A DNA stretch of 15,372 bases, from assembly GCA_021798635.1 (NCBI GenBank), contig JAJZGH010000106.1:1-15372 (forward strand), in the 5' to 3' direction. Positions 1 through 7,361 of this stretch are shown piece by piece; the stretch's first letter is position 1, and each line of letters starts with the position of its first letter. Origin of the DNA: Planctomycetota bacterium (lineage in GTDB: Bacteria > Planctomycetota > Phycisphaerae > WQYP01). The notes below the pieces were generated by a model. That model was given only the letters and a program-made list of their open reading frames with translations, did not search any database and was not told the DNA's origin. The translations under genes and the position numbers were made by a program.

Positions 1-1
1 G

Positions 2-1564
2 GCAAGGTTTATAGGTGTTGCGGCGATGATTGGCTTTTTGTCGGCTTCTACCGCTTCGGCAAAGATTACCGTTTCCAATTTATTTACCAATCATGCGGTT
101 CTGCAACGAAACGCGGTCATTCCGGTGTGGGGTTGGGCAAAGCCGGGGGAGAGTGTTACGGTTCGCTTTGCCGGGCAGCAGCGCACGGCCGTCGCTGACG
201 CGAAGGGCAAGTGGATGGTACGCCTGGCACCGCTGCACGCGGACGCGCAGGGCCGCACGATGATTATTTCCGGCGGCAGTCGTCTGGAGATTCATGATGT
301 GCTGGTGGGAGACTTGTGGGTCTGTTCCGGGCAATCCAACATGCAGTTTCCGGTCGATGGCTCATGGGCCCGCGCGCTGCACGCCCGCAAGGAAGTTGCG
401 GCCGCTGATTTTCCGCTGATTCATCTGCTGAAAATCCCGCGGGATAATACGCCGCAGCCACAGGATAATTTCAAGGCATCGTGGATGGTCTGCTCTCCTG
501 CGACGGTTAAACGATTCAGCGCCGTAGGATATTTCTTCGGGCGTGATTTATTTAAACATCTGCATATCCCAATTGGAATAATTGATTCCTCCTATGGCGG
601 AACGGTGATCCAGTCGTGGACGCCCATGTCCGCACTACGGCGCACGCTGGCTCTGCATGGTGAATTGCAATGGTTTGCTTCGGCGGCCCGGCGATATCAT
701 GAGCAATTGCAGAAGTATCAGCAGGGAATGGCCGCATGGTCCGCGGCGGCGCGCCATGCCCGGGACGCCGGGCAGGCAATACCAGCACGTCCGCACATCA
801 AGCGACCGCAAAATCCTTTCACGTTAAGCCGCCCTTCCCCGGACATGGCTCCGGTATCCATATTTAATGCCATGATTCATCCGCTGATTCCATACGCCAT
901 CCGTGGGATGGTGTGGGATCAGGGCGAAAACAATGCGTGGGTCAACGACCCCATTTACGGCACACGTTTAGCCGCGATGATCAAAGCCTGGCGGCGTGAC
1001 TGGGCGACGCCGACGGCACCGTTTTTAATCGTGCAGATTGCCCCATACTTCCATTATCCCAAGCCGACGGTGGGCGTGCCGCTGGTCTGGCAAGGGGATG
1101 AAAATGCCGTGCGAACATTGCCCGAGGTCGGCATGGTGGGCACGATGGACATTGGCAATCTGCACAACATTCACTTCCGGGATAAGCAGGATGTCGGTAA
1201 GCGGCTCACATGGCTGGCGTTGAACATGGTGTATGGACATGGGGCGGTGCGCACCCTTGGCCCGATGTACAAAGCCATGCGTGTAGATGGGTCAAAAATT
1301 GTTATTCGGTTTCAGGATGTCATCGGCGGATTAGCCAGTCGTAATCGCAAACCGTTGGACTGGTTTGAAATCGCAGGAGCGAACCACAAGTTTGTACCGG
1401 CCAAAGCGGAAATTATCGGTGACACGGTGGTAGTTTCCGCCGCTGCCGTTCCGCATCCTGTAGCCGTGCGTTTCGCATGGAGTTGTAAAGCGGTGCCCAA
1501 CCTGATGGATAAAGCCAAGATGCCGGTATTGCCATTCCGTACAGACCATTGGCCTCTACGGTAG
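2..1564 (+). CDS. Sialate O-acetylesterase-type SGNH esterase, secreted (5' end cut by window edge)
   Basis: Carbohydrate esterase of the sialate O-acetylesterase (SASA) family, which removes O-acetyl groups from sugars; planctomycete members may act on acetylated plant polysaccharide rather than sialic acid. Numbered from the first in-window ATG (26), the nucleophile block is SGQSNMQF (Ser104). SSYGGTVIQSWTP follows near residue 188, then WDQGENNAW (297-305), which matches the family's W-x-Q-G-E-x-N block, and a D375...H383 segment in DIGNLHNIHF that supplies the usual Asp/His. About 510 residues is normal for the family. The frame is open to the left of ATG 26 (reading ARFIGVAAM...), and from ATG 26 alone the signal peptide would be short and uncharged. 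I infer that the true start lies before the window and that the export signal ends near ASTASA. The gene faces a minus-strand gene and ends with TAG. The family is confident; the substrate is unknown. Confidence 0.9.
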   Translation, partial: ARFIGVAAMIGFLSASTASAKITVSNLFTNHAVLQRNAVIPVWGWAKPGESVTVRFAGQQRTAVADAKGKWMVRLAPLHADAQGRTMIISGGSRLEIHDVLVGDLWVCSGQSNMQFPVDGSWARALHARKEVAAADFPLIHLLKIPRDNTPQPQDNFKASWMVCSPATVKRFSAVGYFFGRDLFKHLHIPIGIIDSSYGGTVIQSWTPMSALRRTLALHGELQWFASAARRYHEQLQKYQQGMAAWSAAARHARDAGQAIPARPHIKRPQNPFTLSRPSPDMAPVSIFNAMIHPLIPYAIRGMVWDQGENNAWVNDPIYGTRLAAMIKAWRRDWATPTAPFLIVQIAPYFHYPKPTVGVPLVWQGDENAVRTLPEVGMVGTMDIGNLHNIHFRDKQDVGKRLTWLALNMVYGHGAVRTLGPMYKAMRVDGSKIVIRFQDVIGGLASRNRKPLDWFEIAGANHKFVPAKAEIIGDTVVVSAAAVPHPVAVRFAWSCKAVPNLMDKAKMPVLPFRTDHWPLR

Positions 1565-2137
1565 CTGTGAAACCGACAGGCGGCGGAATTCGCACGGCAC
1601 CGATAAACGCCGAGCGATCACCCGACGCACGACTCAAGTGTCTGCCGTGATTTCTGCGATCGTGTCTGCATGAGCGATATTCCAACGGGATCCGGCACTG
1701 TTCATGCGAGTCGGCGGCAGTTGTTGTATCGGTTCTGCGGTATCTCGCAGAGCTTGCGATGTTATGCACTATGCGAGTGCCAAATAGTAGGAAAATTGCC
1801 AAGACCACCCATCGCAAAGTCAGTATGGAAAGCAGCCTGATGCCCAGCGTGCCATCAGGGCGGACGGAAAGGGATGCGTGGACGCTTCTGCCTGGCGAAC
1901 ATTATCACCGTTTGAGTAGCTGCGAAGTGCCCATCGTTCCGGAAAACTCCAGGCCGGGAACCTGTTCCGCTTCGCAGCATGCTGAAGGCGCAGCGCATTG
2001 TAGGCGCGTTTGCCGCTGTCGCAACCGCGAAGGAGGCGGACGGATACGTACCATGGAACGGATTATGACGAATTTGAACTAATTGGCCGTTCGCGCGCCA
2101 CCCACAACCTGCTCTTCATCTTTAGCGGTCCGGGTAC
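1565..2137. other. 573-bp stretch without a convincing gene, between convergent genes
   Basis: No reading frame here has a ribosome-binding site, a recognisable motif or a plausible start. A minus-strand frame at 1413-1817 begins with a hydrophobic stretch but overlaps the esterase gene and starts at a TTG without a Shine-Dalgarno. A plus frame at 1759-2082 is rich in Arg, Cys and Ser and looks like non-coding translation. No tRNA T-loop or known riboswitch consensus was recognised. The one structured element is the nested stem-loop at 1919-1978. The stretch could be a decayed gene, a 3' UTR or an unrecognised RNA. Confidence 0.5.
1919..1978. other. Nested stem-loop in gene-free region
   Basis: A perfect 9-bp inverted repeat, GCTGCGAAG (1919-1927) and CTTCGCAGC (1970-1978), encloses a second stem. 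In the inner stem GTTCC (1936-1940) pairs with GGAAC (1957-1961), then two more G-C pairs follow after a one-base bulge. No T-tract follows on either strand, so it does not look like a simple intrinsic terminator. It may be part of a structured RNA or a 3' UTR element, and the strand is not determined. Confidence 0.4.
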
Positions 2138-4051
2138 TCAGCGCACGACTATCCGGTCGCCAGCGGGGCCGGATTGCAGAATGGCCTGCAGTTCCTGAAC
2201 GATTTCCGGCGAATTAGGCATCGCCATATCCAAGTGATCATTGGGGAAATCAATGCGTAGCATTGGGCCGCGAATTGGGTGTATATTAAGCGTGATTTGC
2301 TCCGCATCTGAGAGAGAAAATCCGCAGGTGCCCACATTGATCCAATCAGGTGCCAATTGGAAACGTTCCGGGTGCCAAAAGCGCTGGAACGCGGCAAGAC
2401 ATAAGGCGACGAAACTGATGGCAAAAAAGAGCGCCGCCGCAATGGAGGTAAAGGCCAATAAAATAGCGGGGTTCCGATGAGCTATTGCACCAAGGGCCAT
2501 CGCGTCCGCAATTAAAAGTGCAAAAGCCAAGGTGCCCATTGTAAATACTTGCCCCAGAAACCTCGCCGCCGAACCGAGGCAGAAGCCACGAAAAAACGGC
2601 TCCGGCCATTGAATAATTCCCGCATGGTCTTTCACGATATCATGTTGCGGATGCCATCCGCGTGACTGCGACGTGATTACAGAGTTCGGCGGTAATACGG
2701 CTTGCAAGCGTACGACATCTGCTTTTTCCGGCATGGTGATTGTACGCGACGCATGGCTGGAATAAAAAGTTACTTGCCTTCGGCCACATTGTTGATCACC
2801 AAGTTCGACGCATTGAATGTTGGAAAGCAGCAGTCGCTGCGCGGGAGCAGGAAACAAAATTTGTCGTTCTTCCAGAATAACGGGATGCAAATTCAGCATA
2901 TCCAGTCCATATTCAGCAAGCGGTATAACGATGCACAGCATGATGGCGACCAGCAAAAACGCAAAGAAAACGTCCGCGGTCATCTGCCAAGGGGATGTTA
3001 CAAATGGGAAGTATTTCATGATGGCTAAAGGGACCAGCAGTGTAACCAATATGGAAACAATCGCAATGCGGAGCGTCAGGCGGAGCATAAGCTTGATTTT
3101 CGCTTGTGAAGGTAATATGCGCCGTTGTGCCAAGTATCGCCGCTGGTAAAAGAACGATTCATAGCAAAGCACCTGTCCGCAGCGATGCCTCTCCTGGACC
3201 GGGCGGGGGGAGCCTTGCCTGGAGGCTTCCGTCCGAGGCCGCTCTCCATGAAATCCATTGCCTTGATTGTTAGTTGACGCTGCAGTGAAAAAGGGCGAAC
3301 GGTCTTCACGGGGTGTCGCCAGCGCCGCTGCGATTGCCGTGATGAGATCCTCGATACTTCGGCGCTCGCAGGTGCGCAGCGTTTCCGCCAGTTTCATCGG
3401 ACCTGGTCCGTCAGCAAGCCCCTGGGAGAAATAGGCACAGAATTCATGCAACATTGCGCCAGAACTGCGCCAGCACGACAGATAACTTTCGTCCGGGCGT
3501 ATGATGTGTTCTGAGCACCGGCAGGTGCGCGACAGGGCTTGCCTGACCAGGATTGCAATTTGGGTATTAACCGTTGCGTTATTCTGCTGAAGGCGATTCA
3601 GAAACACGTCCTCTGGTATTGGTCGTCGTAAGAATAGAAATGCTCCGCTTTCAAGCAATGGTGGCAAGAGAGCCATCAGCGAAATGTCAGTGAGCATTGC
3701 TGCAATTCCAACCGCGGTAAGTTGGCCTGTTGAATTGGTAAATAATCTGGCAATGACAATCATTCCCGTAAAAGCGACCACTATCACAGACAGCAGCAAT
3801 TTGGGTTGCAACAAACGGATGGTTCGCGGTGTCCAAAGGAAGGGATAATCATCGAATGCCGCAATCTTCCGCGCGTAGCTTAGGCGCGCCCAATTTTTGG
3901 CGGTTACAATATCAAATATCGGTAGCGGTAGTTTCCATGGTAAAATAATGCTTGGATCCAGTGGTCCGGCAGTCTTGGGTGCAGCCCTCCGCATGTTCAC
4001 CTCACAATCCCGATTCGTCACCCACGTCAATAAATCAAAGAAGCGAGCCAT
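2138..4051 (-). CDS. Large multi-pass membrane protein of unknown function
   Basis: I do not recognise a family. The 637 residues have hydrophobic segments near 84-104, 111-141, 327-349, 358-381, 495-524 and 528-556, so about six membrane spans in three pairs. A long polar stretch separates the first pair from the second (about 150-320), with a basic Arg-rich part around 268-312. After spans 4 and 6 come two similar short beta-rich segments (about 388-455 and 562-625), each ending in an 'x-E/D-x-V-x-x-L-Q-A-x-L' helix; they may be bacterial PH-like domains. The ATG at 4051 lacks a clear Shine-Dalgarno. An internal ATG at 3994 (residue 20) is preceded by GAGGTG only three bases away, so the start is uncertain. 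It lies 31 bp after the beta-galactosidase stop and is probably co-transcribed with it. The product probably acts in the inner membrane. Confidence 0.7.
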   Translation of the reverse strand: MARFFDLLTWVTNRDCEVNMRRAAPKTAGPLDPSIILPWKLPLPIFDIVTAKNWARLSYARKIAAFDDYPFLWTPRTIRLLQPKLLLSVIVVAFTGMIVIARLFTNSTGQLTAVGIAAMLTDISLMALLPPLLESGAFLFLRRPIPEDVFLNRLQQNNATVNTQIAILVRQALSRTCRCSEHIIRPDESYLSCWRSSGAMLHEFCAYFSQGLADGPGPMKLAETLRTCERRSIEDLITAIAAALATPREDRSPFFTAASTNNQGNGFHGERPRTEASRQGSPRPVQERHRCGQVLCYESFFYQRRYLAQRRILPSQAKIKLMLRLTLRIAIVSILVTLLVPLAIMKYFPFVTSPWQMTADVFFAFLLVAIMLCIVIPLAEYGLDMLNLHPVILEERQILFPAPAQRLLLSNIQCVELGDQQCGRRQVTFYSSHASRTITMPEKADVVRLQAVLPPNSVITSQSRGWHPQHDIVKDHAGIIQWPEPFFRGFCLGSAARFLGQVFTMGTLAFALLIADAMALGAIAHRNPAILLAFTSIAAALFFAISFVALCLAAFQRFWHPERFQLAPDWINVGTCGFSLSDAEQITLNIHPIRGPMLRIDFPNDHLDMAMPNSPEIVQELQAILQSGPAGDRIVVR

Positions 4052-4082
4052 TAGGACATCAGGGCCGCAGGCGGCAATGGGA

Positions 4083-7061
4083 TCAATTCTGCTCTAAGGT
4101 CGCTCGTAGCCGGCTGGCGGCTTGCTCGGTGACAATGCGGACTTGCCGGGGCGAATGTCCGCGTTCATCCAGAATCTCAACGGTGTTGCGGCCGGACTTA
4201 AGCCAGACGGACGGAATATAAAGCCCCATCGGCATGGTTTTATCCGGGTACAATCCCAAATCATGGCCGTTAACAAGTATGTGCCCGCTGGACAAACCGC
4301 GGTAGGACACCCGCAGGACACTGTGGGCGTTGCCGCCGCGCTTCCAATTGAACGCACCCTTGAAAAACCGTGGCGGGCCATTGTGTATGGCAGAACCAGT
4401 CACAGGCGTCCACGCAATGTCGGATTTATTCAGGCCTGATCCATCGCGCATTTGCCAGGGCGTAACGCGCTGAATCCCGTTGGCGGGGAATAGCTGTATG
4501 GCGGCTGTTCCCATAATTCCGCCGGCACCAGAGGTGTTCTGCACCAGAACATCCAGATTATTAGAGCCGGATTTGTTCCAGTATTTTCGCAGCGCCACGT
4601 GAAATTCCTGCCCAAAGCCTTTGTGCGTCAGAATTTTATGGCCATTAACAAATACGGTGCCGTTGTCGTCGACATCTGTAAACGTCACAAGCGCCGCTGC
4701 GGCACTGCTGATTTTCGGCAACGCCAGATGATACCAGGCATAGCCACGGCGCCCATGAAAATAATCCGTTCCGGTGGAAACACTTTGCCAGCCATTGCCC
4801 GTGTAATCCGCCTGCTGAATTGTTTTTACATCGGCGGCGAAGTTGCGGGATAAAGGCTTAACCTGCCAGGTTCGCAGCGCAATTGTCCTTAGCGGTGCCT
4901 GTTCAAGCGCCACATTGCCCCAGATTCCTTTCGCCAGAACTTTATTCAGGGGGCCAAGATAATTATAAAGCTTGGTTCTGCCATGTTCGGCGGTAAAAAC
5001 CGCGATCACATTTCGGCCCCTGCGCAATGTAACCGGAATGCTTCCCGCGTGCGTTACAGTATCGCCATATTTACCGTTAATAAAAATGGATGCAAGGTTG
5101 GAAACATGGCTGAAATTTAATTGATATTTTCCACCGTCGCGGCTATTGACCGCCGCGCGATACCAGCACCAGGGACTGAGAATTCCATCGGCTCCCATGG
5201 ACTGAGGCTGCGAGGCCTTAAGCCAACCCGTTGGCTTGAATGTCAGTTGGGCAGGCGCGGTGAGGGTGGTGAACTGCCAGTGATGAATCTTCGGCGGCGT
5301 TGGAAGTGATGGCGTCGTCTTGACTGTGTTTTTCAACGCAACCGGCTGGGGACCTGAGCCAAACACCAGGGCAGCGGCGATGGAGTGGCCGGCCGGCGTG
5401 TCGGTGGAAAGCGTCCACTTGCCATGGGCTTTCTTTATTTGCCCCGCATACGCCGGGCCAACAATCACAACGGACCCGGCTTTGGACGTAACAAACCAGG
5501 TATGCTTTTCCATGAGTCGATTTTCAATAATCACCCGCAGGACATGTTGGCCGACCGTGGCTGTCGCAATGCGTGGCTTCATGCCGGATGGAAATACCGC
5601 ACCGACGCCGAAAATATCGCCGTTGCTCTGCCTGATTTGCCGCATGGCTCCGCCGGTGCGTGCGAGGCGTTGGCTGACAAAAGAAATATCCGCACGATTT
5701 CCAGGATGGCCATATAGCACAACCGTGGTCATGTTGCTTTCATGCTGGACACCCAAAATGCGGGAATAAGCTGATGCGATCTTCCAGGTTTTACCCAGGG
5801 CGGCATTCAGCACCACGGGACGGATTCTTCGCTCCGCAACACGCAGTTTGGTGCCATTTTTCATAGTCGCCGTCACGGTTTGCCCATGGGTGTTGTCCAG
5901 AAATACAATGGTCCCCGCCGGTGCCGTGCGGGCCAGCACGCGCACACCCGTGGCGAAGGATTGGTATTTTGCATCGGTATTGACGCTGTCTTCAAGAATA
6001 TTAGCGAAGCTGCGGGCAAAATAATTGGCCCGTTTCATGTTGTAATAAATAGGGCGTAAATCGCCGCCCTGGCCGATGGCGGCGGAATAGTCATAACATG
6101 CCGCCAATTCATTGTCATTCCACAGCCAGAAATTGGTGCTCCCCACCAGCATATAAAAGTTATAGCCTGATCCGCCGAACGCGATGATCTTCCAGATGCC
6201 GCGATTTAATTGCACCTGCTGCGGCCGGGACATGGCACCGTAACCGTGATACCATGTGCGCGACGACCAGAATTCGGTGGTGTACCACGGGCTGGTGCGT
6301 GTGGCATCATTCCAGGGATTATGGCCGGCCGGGTCAAAGCCGTGATGCATGCCGCTGAAAAACAGCGGCACTTGTATGCCGTGCTGCCGCGCCATGTTGT
6401 ATAAGTCCCGGAAATATTGGTTGGGCATGTCGGTACCCCAGCCCTGCGGATCTTCATTTTCCAACTGCACCAAGATGACCGAGCCGCCATGATTTATCTG
6501 ATTACGCGCCACAATCGGCAGGAGTTGATTCCAGAATTGCCGCAGCGGATTCATAAACGCCGGATCATCCTCTCGCACCACCACGCCTTTTTCAAACGCG
6601 AGCCACAGTGGATAACCGCCGTCATCCCATTCCGCACAGTCATAGGGTCCGCAGCGCACCAGCGCGTACATGCCCAATTTGTGAATTAATTTGAGAAACG
6701 CATCAAGGTTGGCCCGACCATGAAAATCAAAAACGCCGGGCTTGGGTTCCTGAAAATTCCAGAAGACATAGGTTTGCACGGTATTAAAGCCGGCGCGTTT
6801 CATTTTCAACAGACGGTCTTTCCATAAGGCCCGGGGAACCCGCGCGTAATGAAAGCTTCCGGAGCAGATAAATACATGTTTGCCATGAATGGTAAATCCC
6901 CGGCCATTCAGGTGCATGACCTGGGCAGCAGTGCCGATGGGCTTAAACATATCGGTATTGGCCCGGGCTGATTCGGCGGACAGCAGCAGCAATCCGGTGA
7001 CCAAAAGATAGACCGCAACCGGCAGAATGCCGGATGGGAATAAGACGCTTTTTCGTTTCAC
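4083..7061 (-). CDS. Secreted GH35 beta-galactosidase (about 992 aa)
   Basis: Glycoside hydrolase family 35, removing terminal beta-galactosyl residues by a retaining mechanism. Numbered from the GTG at 7061: a signal peptide (basic MKRKS, hydrophobic core ILPVAVYLLVTGLLLL, cleavage near SARA), then a TIM barrel with the family motif SGSFHYARVP (67-76), CGPYDCAEWDDGGYPLWL (about 137-154), the acid/base Glu in QLENED (E203), and the nucleophile Glu in TTEFWSS (E263). NFWLWNDNE and YDYSAAIGQGGDLRPIY are also typical of the barrel's end. The rest is beta-rich; near the C-terminus NGHDLGLYPD...LYIPSVWLKSGRN resembles the final jelly-roll of GH35. The frame is open upstream to a TTG at 7133, but only the GTG has GGAG seven bases before it and yields a normal signal peptide. 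ENED replaces the more common ENEYG. It probably works outside the cytoplasm, alongside the nearby esterase. Confidence 0.93.
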   Translation of the reverse strand: MKRKSVLFPSGILPVAVYLLVTGLLLLSAESARANTDMFKPIGTAAQVMHLNGRGFTIHGKHVFICSGSFHYARVPRALWKDRLLKMKRAGFNTVQTYVFWNFQEPKPGVFDFHGRANLDAFLKLIHKLGMYALVRCGPYDCAEWDDGGYPLWLAFEKGVVVREDDPAFMNPLRQFWNQLLPIVARNQINHGGSVILVQLENEDPQGWGTDMPNQYFRDLYNMARQHGIQVPLFFSGMHHGFDPAGHNPWNDATRTSPWYTTEFWSSRTWYHGYGAMSRPQQVQLNRGIWKIIAFGGSGYNFYMLVGSTNFWLWNDNELAACYDYSAAIGQGGDLRPIYYNMKRANYFARSFANILEDSVNTDAKYQSFATGVRVLARTAPAGTIVFLDNTHGQTVTATMKNGTKLRVAERRIRPVVLNAALGKTWKIASAYSRILGVQHESNMTTVVLYGHPGNRADISFVSQRLARTGGAMRQIRQSNGDIFGVGAVFPSGMKPRIATATVGQHVLRVIIENRLMEKHTWFVTSKAGSVVIVGPAYAGQIKKAHGKWTLSTDTPAGHSIAAALVFGSGPQPVALKNTVKTTPSLPTPPKIHHWQFTTLTAPAQLTFKPTGWLKASQPQSMGADGILSPWCWYRAAVNSRDGGKYQLNFSHVSNLASIFINGKYGDTVTHAGSIPVTLRRGRNVIAVFTAEHGRTKLYNYLGPLNKVLAKGIWGNVALEQAPLRTIALRTWQVKPLSRNFAADVKTIQQADYTGNGWQSVSTGTDYFHGRRGYAWYHLALPKISSAAAALVTFTDVDDNGTVFVNGHKILTHKGFGQEFHVALRKYWNKSGSNNLDVLVQNTSGAGGIMGTAAIQLFPANGIQRVTPWQMRDGSGLNKSDIAWTPVTGSAIHNGPPRFFKGAFNWKRGGNAHSVLRVSYRGLSSGHILVNGHDLGLYPDKTMPMGLYIPSVWLKSGRNTVEILDERGHSPRQVRIVTEQAASRLRATLEQN

Positions 7062-7068
7062 CGCTTTT

Positions 7069-7072
7069 CTCC
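7069..7072 (-). promoter_or_regulatory. Ribosome-binding site that fixes the GH35 start at GTG 7061
   Basis: GGAG on the minus strand lies seven bases upstream of GTG 7059-7061. The alternative in-frame TTG at 7133 has no comparable site and would put 24 polar residues in front of the signal peptide. Confidence 0.7.
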
Positions 7073-7212
7073 GCAAGGGAATTAATCTCAGGGTTATGGT
7101 ACTGCGCGAGGCCCCATTCGACCAGCACCGCAAACGTACAAAATTTGAACATGAAGTTCAGGATTTGCGTCAGGTGCCCCTTATAGGTTTCAGGGGACAG
7201 AGGACAGGTTAA

Positions 7213-7262
7213 AGAGGGGTTACAGAGGGGTTACAGAGGGGTTACAGAGGGGTTACAGAGGG
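7213..7262. repeat. 11-bp G-rich tandem repeat, 4.5 copies, G-quadruplex pattern
   Basis: AGAGGGGTTAC is repeated exactly at 7213-7223, 7224-7234, 7235-7245 and 7246-7256, followed by a partial AGAGGG at 7257-7262. On the plus strand this gives four GGGG runs and one GGG run separated by seven-base TTACAGA loops, the upper limit of the usual G3+N1-7 quadruplex rule. It lies in the divergent spacer between the beta-galactosidase and dioxygenase genes, just upstream of the likely dioxygenase promoter. A related G-rich string, CAGGGGACAGAGGACAGG, lies just before it at about 7191-7208. Confidence 0.9.
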
Positions 7263-7284
7263 TGTCAAATAGTTTCAGTCGGAC

Positions 7285-7290
7285 TACAAT
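7285..7290 (+). promoter_or_regulatory. Probable -10 box of the dioxygenase promoter
   Basis: TACAAT matches the sigma70 -10 consensus at five of six positions. No good -35 box sits at the right distance (around 7262-7268), where the tandem repeat ends. The expected transcription start, about 7297, is just before the first hairpin of the leader. This would give a 5' UTR of about 65 bases. Confidence 0.45.
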
Positions 7291-7299
7291 CAGGGGCTA

Positions 7300-7345
7300 A
7301 GCAGGCGAAGAACAAGCCTGCTGTCATCCGGCAGACGGCTTTTTT
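7300..7345 (+). promoter_or_regulatory. Attenuator-like leader: alternative hairpin followed by an intrinsic-terminator-like hairpin
   Basis: Hairpin 1 pairs AGCAGGC (7300-7306) with GCCTGCT (7316-7322) around a nine-base loop. Hairpin 2 reuses 7316-7322: GCC (7316-7318) pairs with GGC (7337-7339). A TG/AC internal mismatch follows, then CTGTC (7321-7325) pairs with GGCAG (7330-7334, one G-T wobble) around the loop ATCC. Six T's (7340-7345) follow directly. The two hairpins cannot form together. The terminator-like element ends just before the GGAG Shine-Dalgarno (7346-7349) of the dioxygenase. There is no upstream plus-strand gene closer than 1564, so it is unlikely to be another gene's terminator. 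The pairing is seen in the sequence; attenuation is inference. Confidence 0.5.
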
Positions 7346-7361
7346 GGAGCGGATAAATACC

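Noticed and set aside
1413..1817. Minus-strand 134-residue frame beginning with a hydrophobic segment
   Set aside because: It starts at a TTG without a Shine-Dalgarno, overlaps the esterase gene for about 150 bp, and after the first 23 residues looks like non-coding translation.
1979..2068. 29-residue plus-strand frame (MLKAQRIVGAFAAVATAKEA...) resembling the start of an exported protein
   Set aside because: No ribosome-binding site; the ATG abuts the stem-loop, and the frame ends quickly. It might be a remnant but cannot be supported.
1759..2082. Plus-strand 107-residue frame in the gene-free stretch
   Set aside because: Composition (Arg, Cys, Ser rich), no motif and no Shine-Dalgarno; treated as chance.
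7062..7133. Longer N-terminus of the GH35 gene from TTG 7133
   Set aside because: It adds 24 polar residues before a clean signal peptide; GTG 7061 has GGAG at seven bases.
7344..7361. TTG start at 7344 for the dioxygenase
   Set aside because: The TTG overlaps the T-run and the Shine-Dalgarno that serves ATG 7362; family members begin a few residues before the GLHHIT block, which fits ATG 7362.
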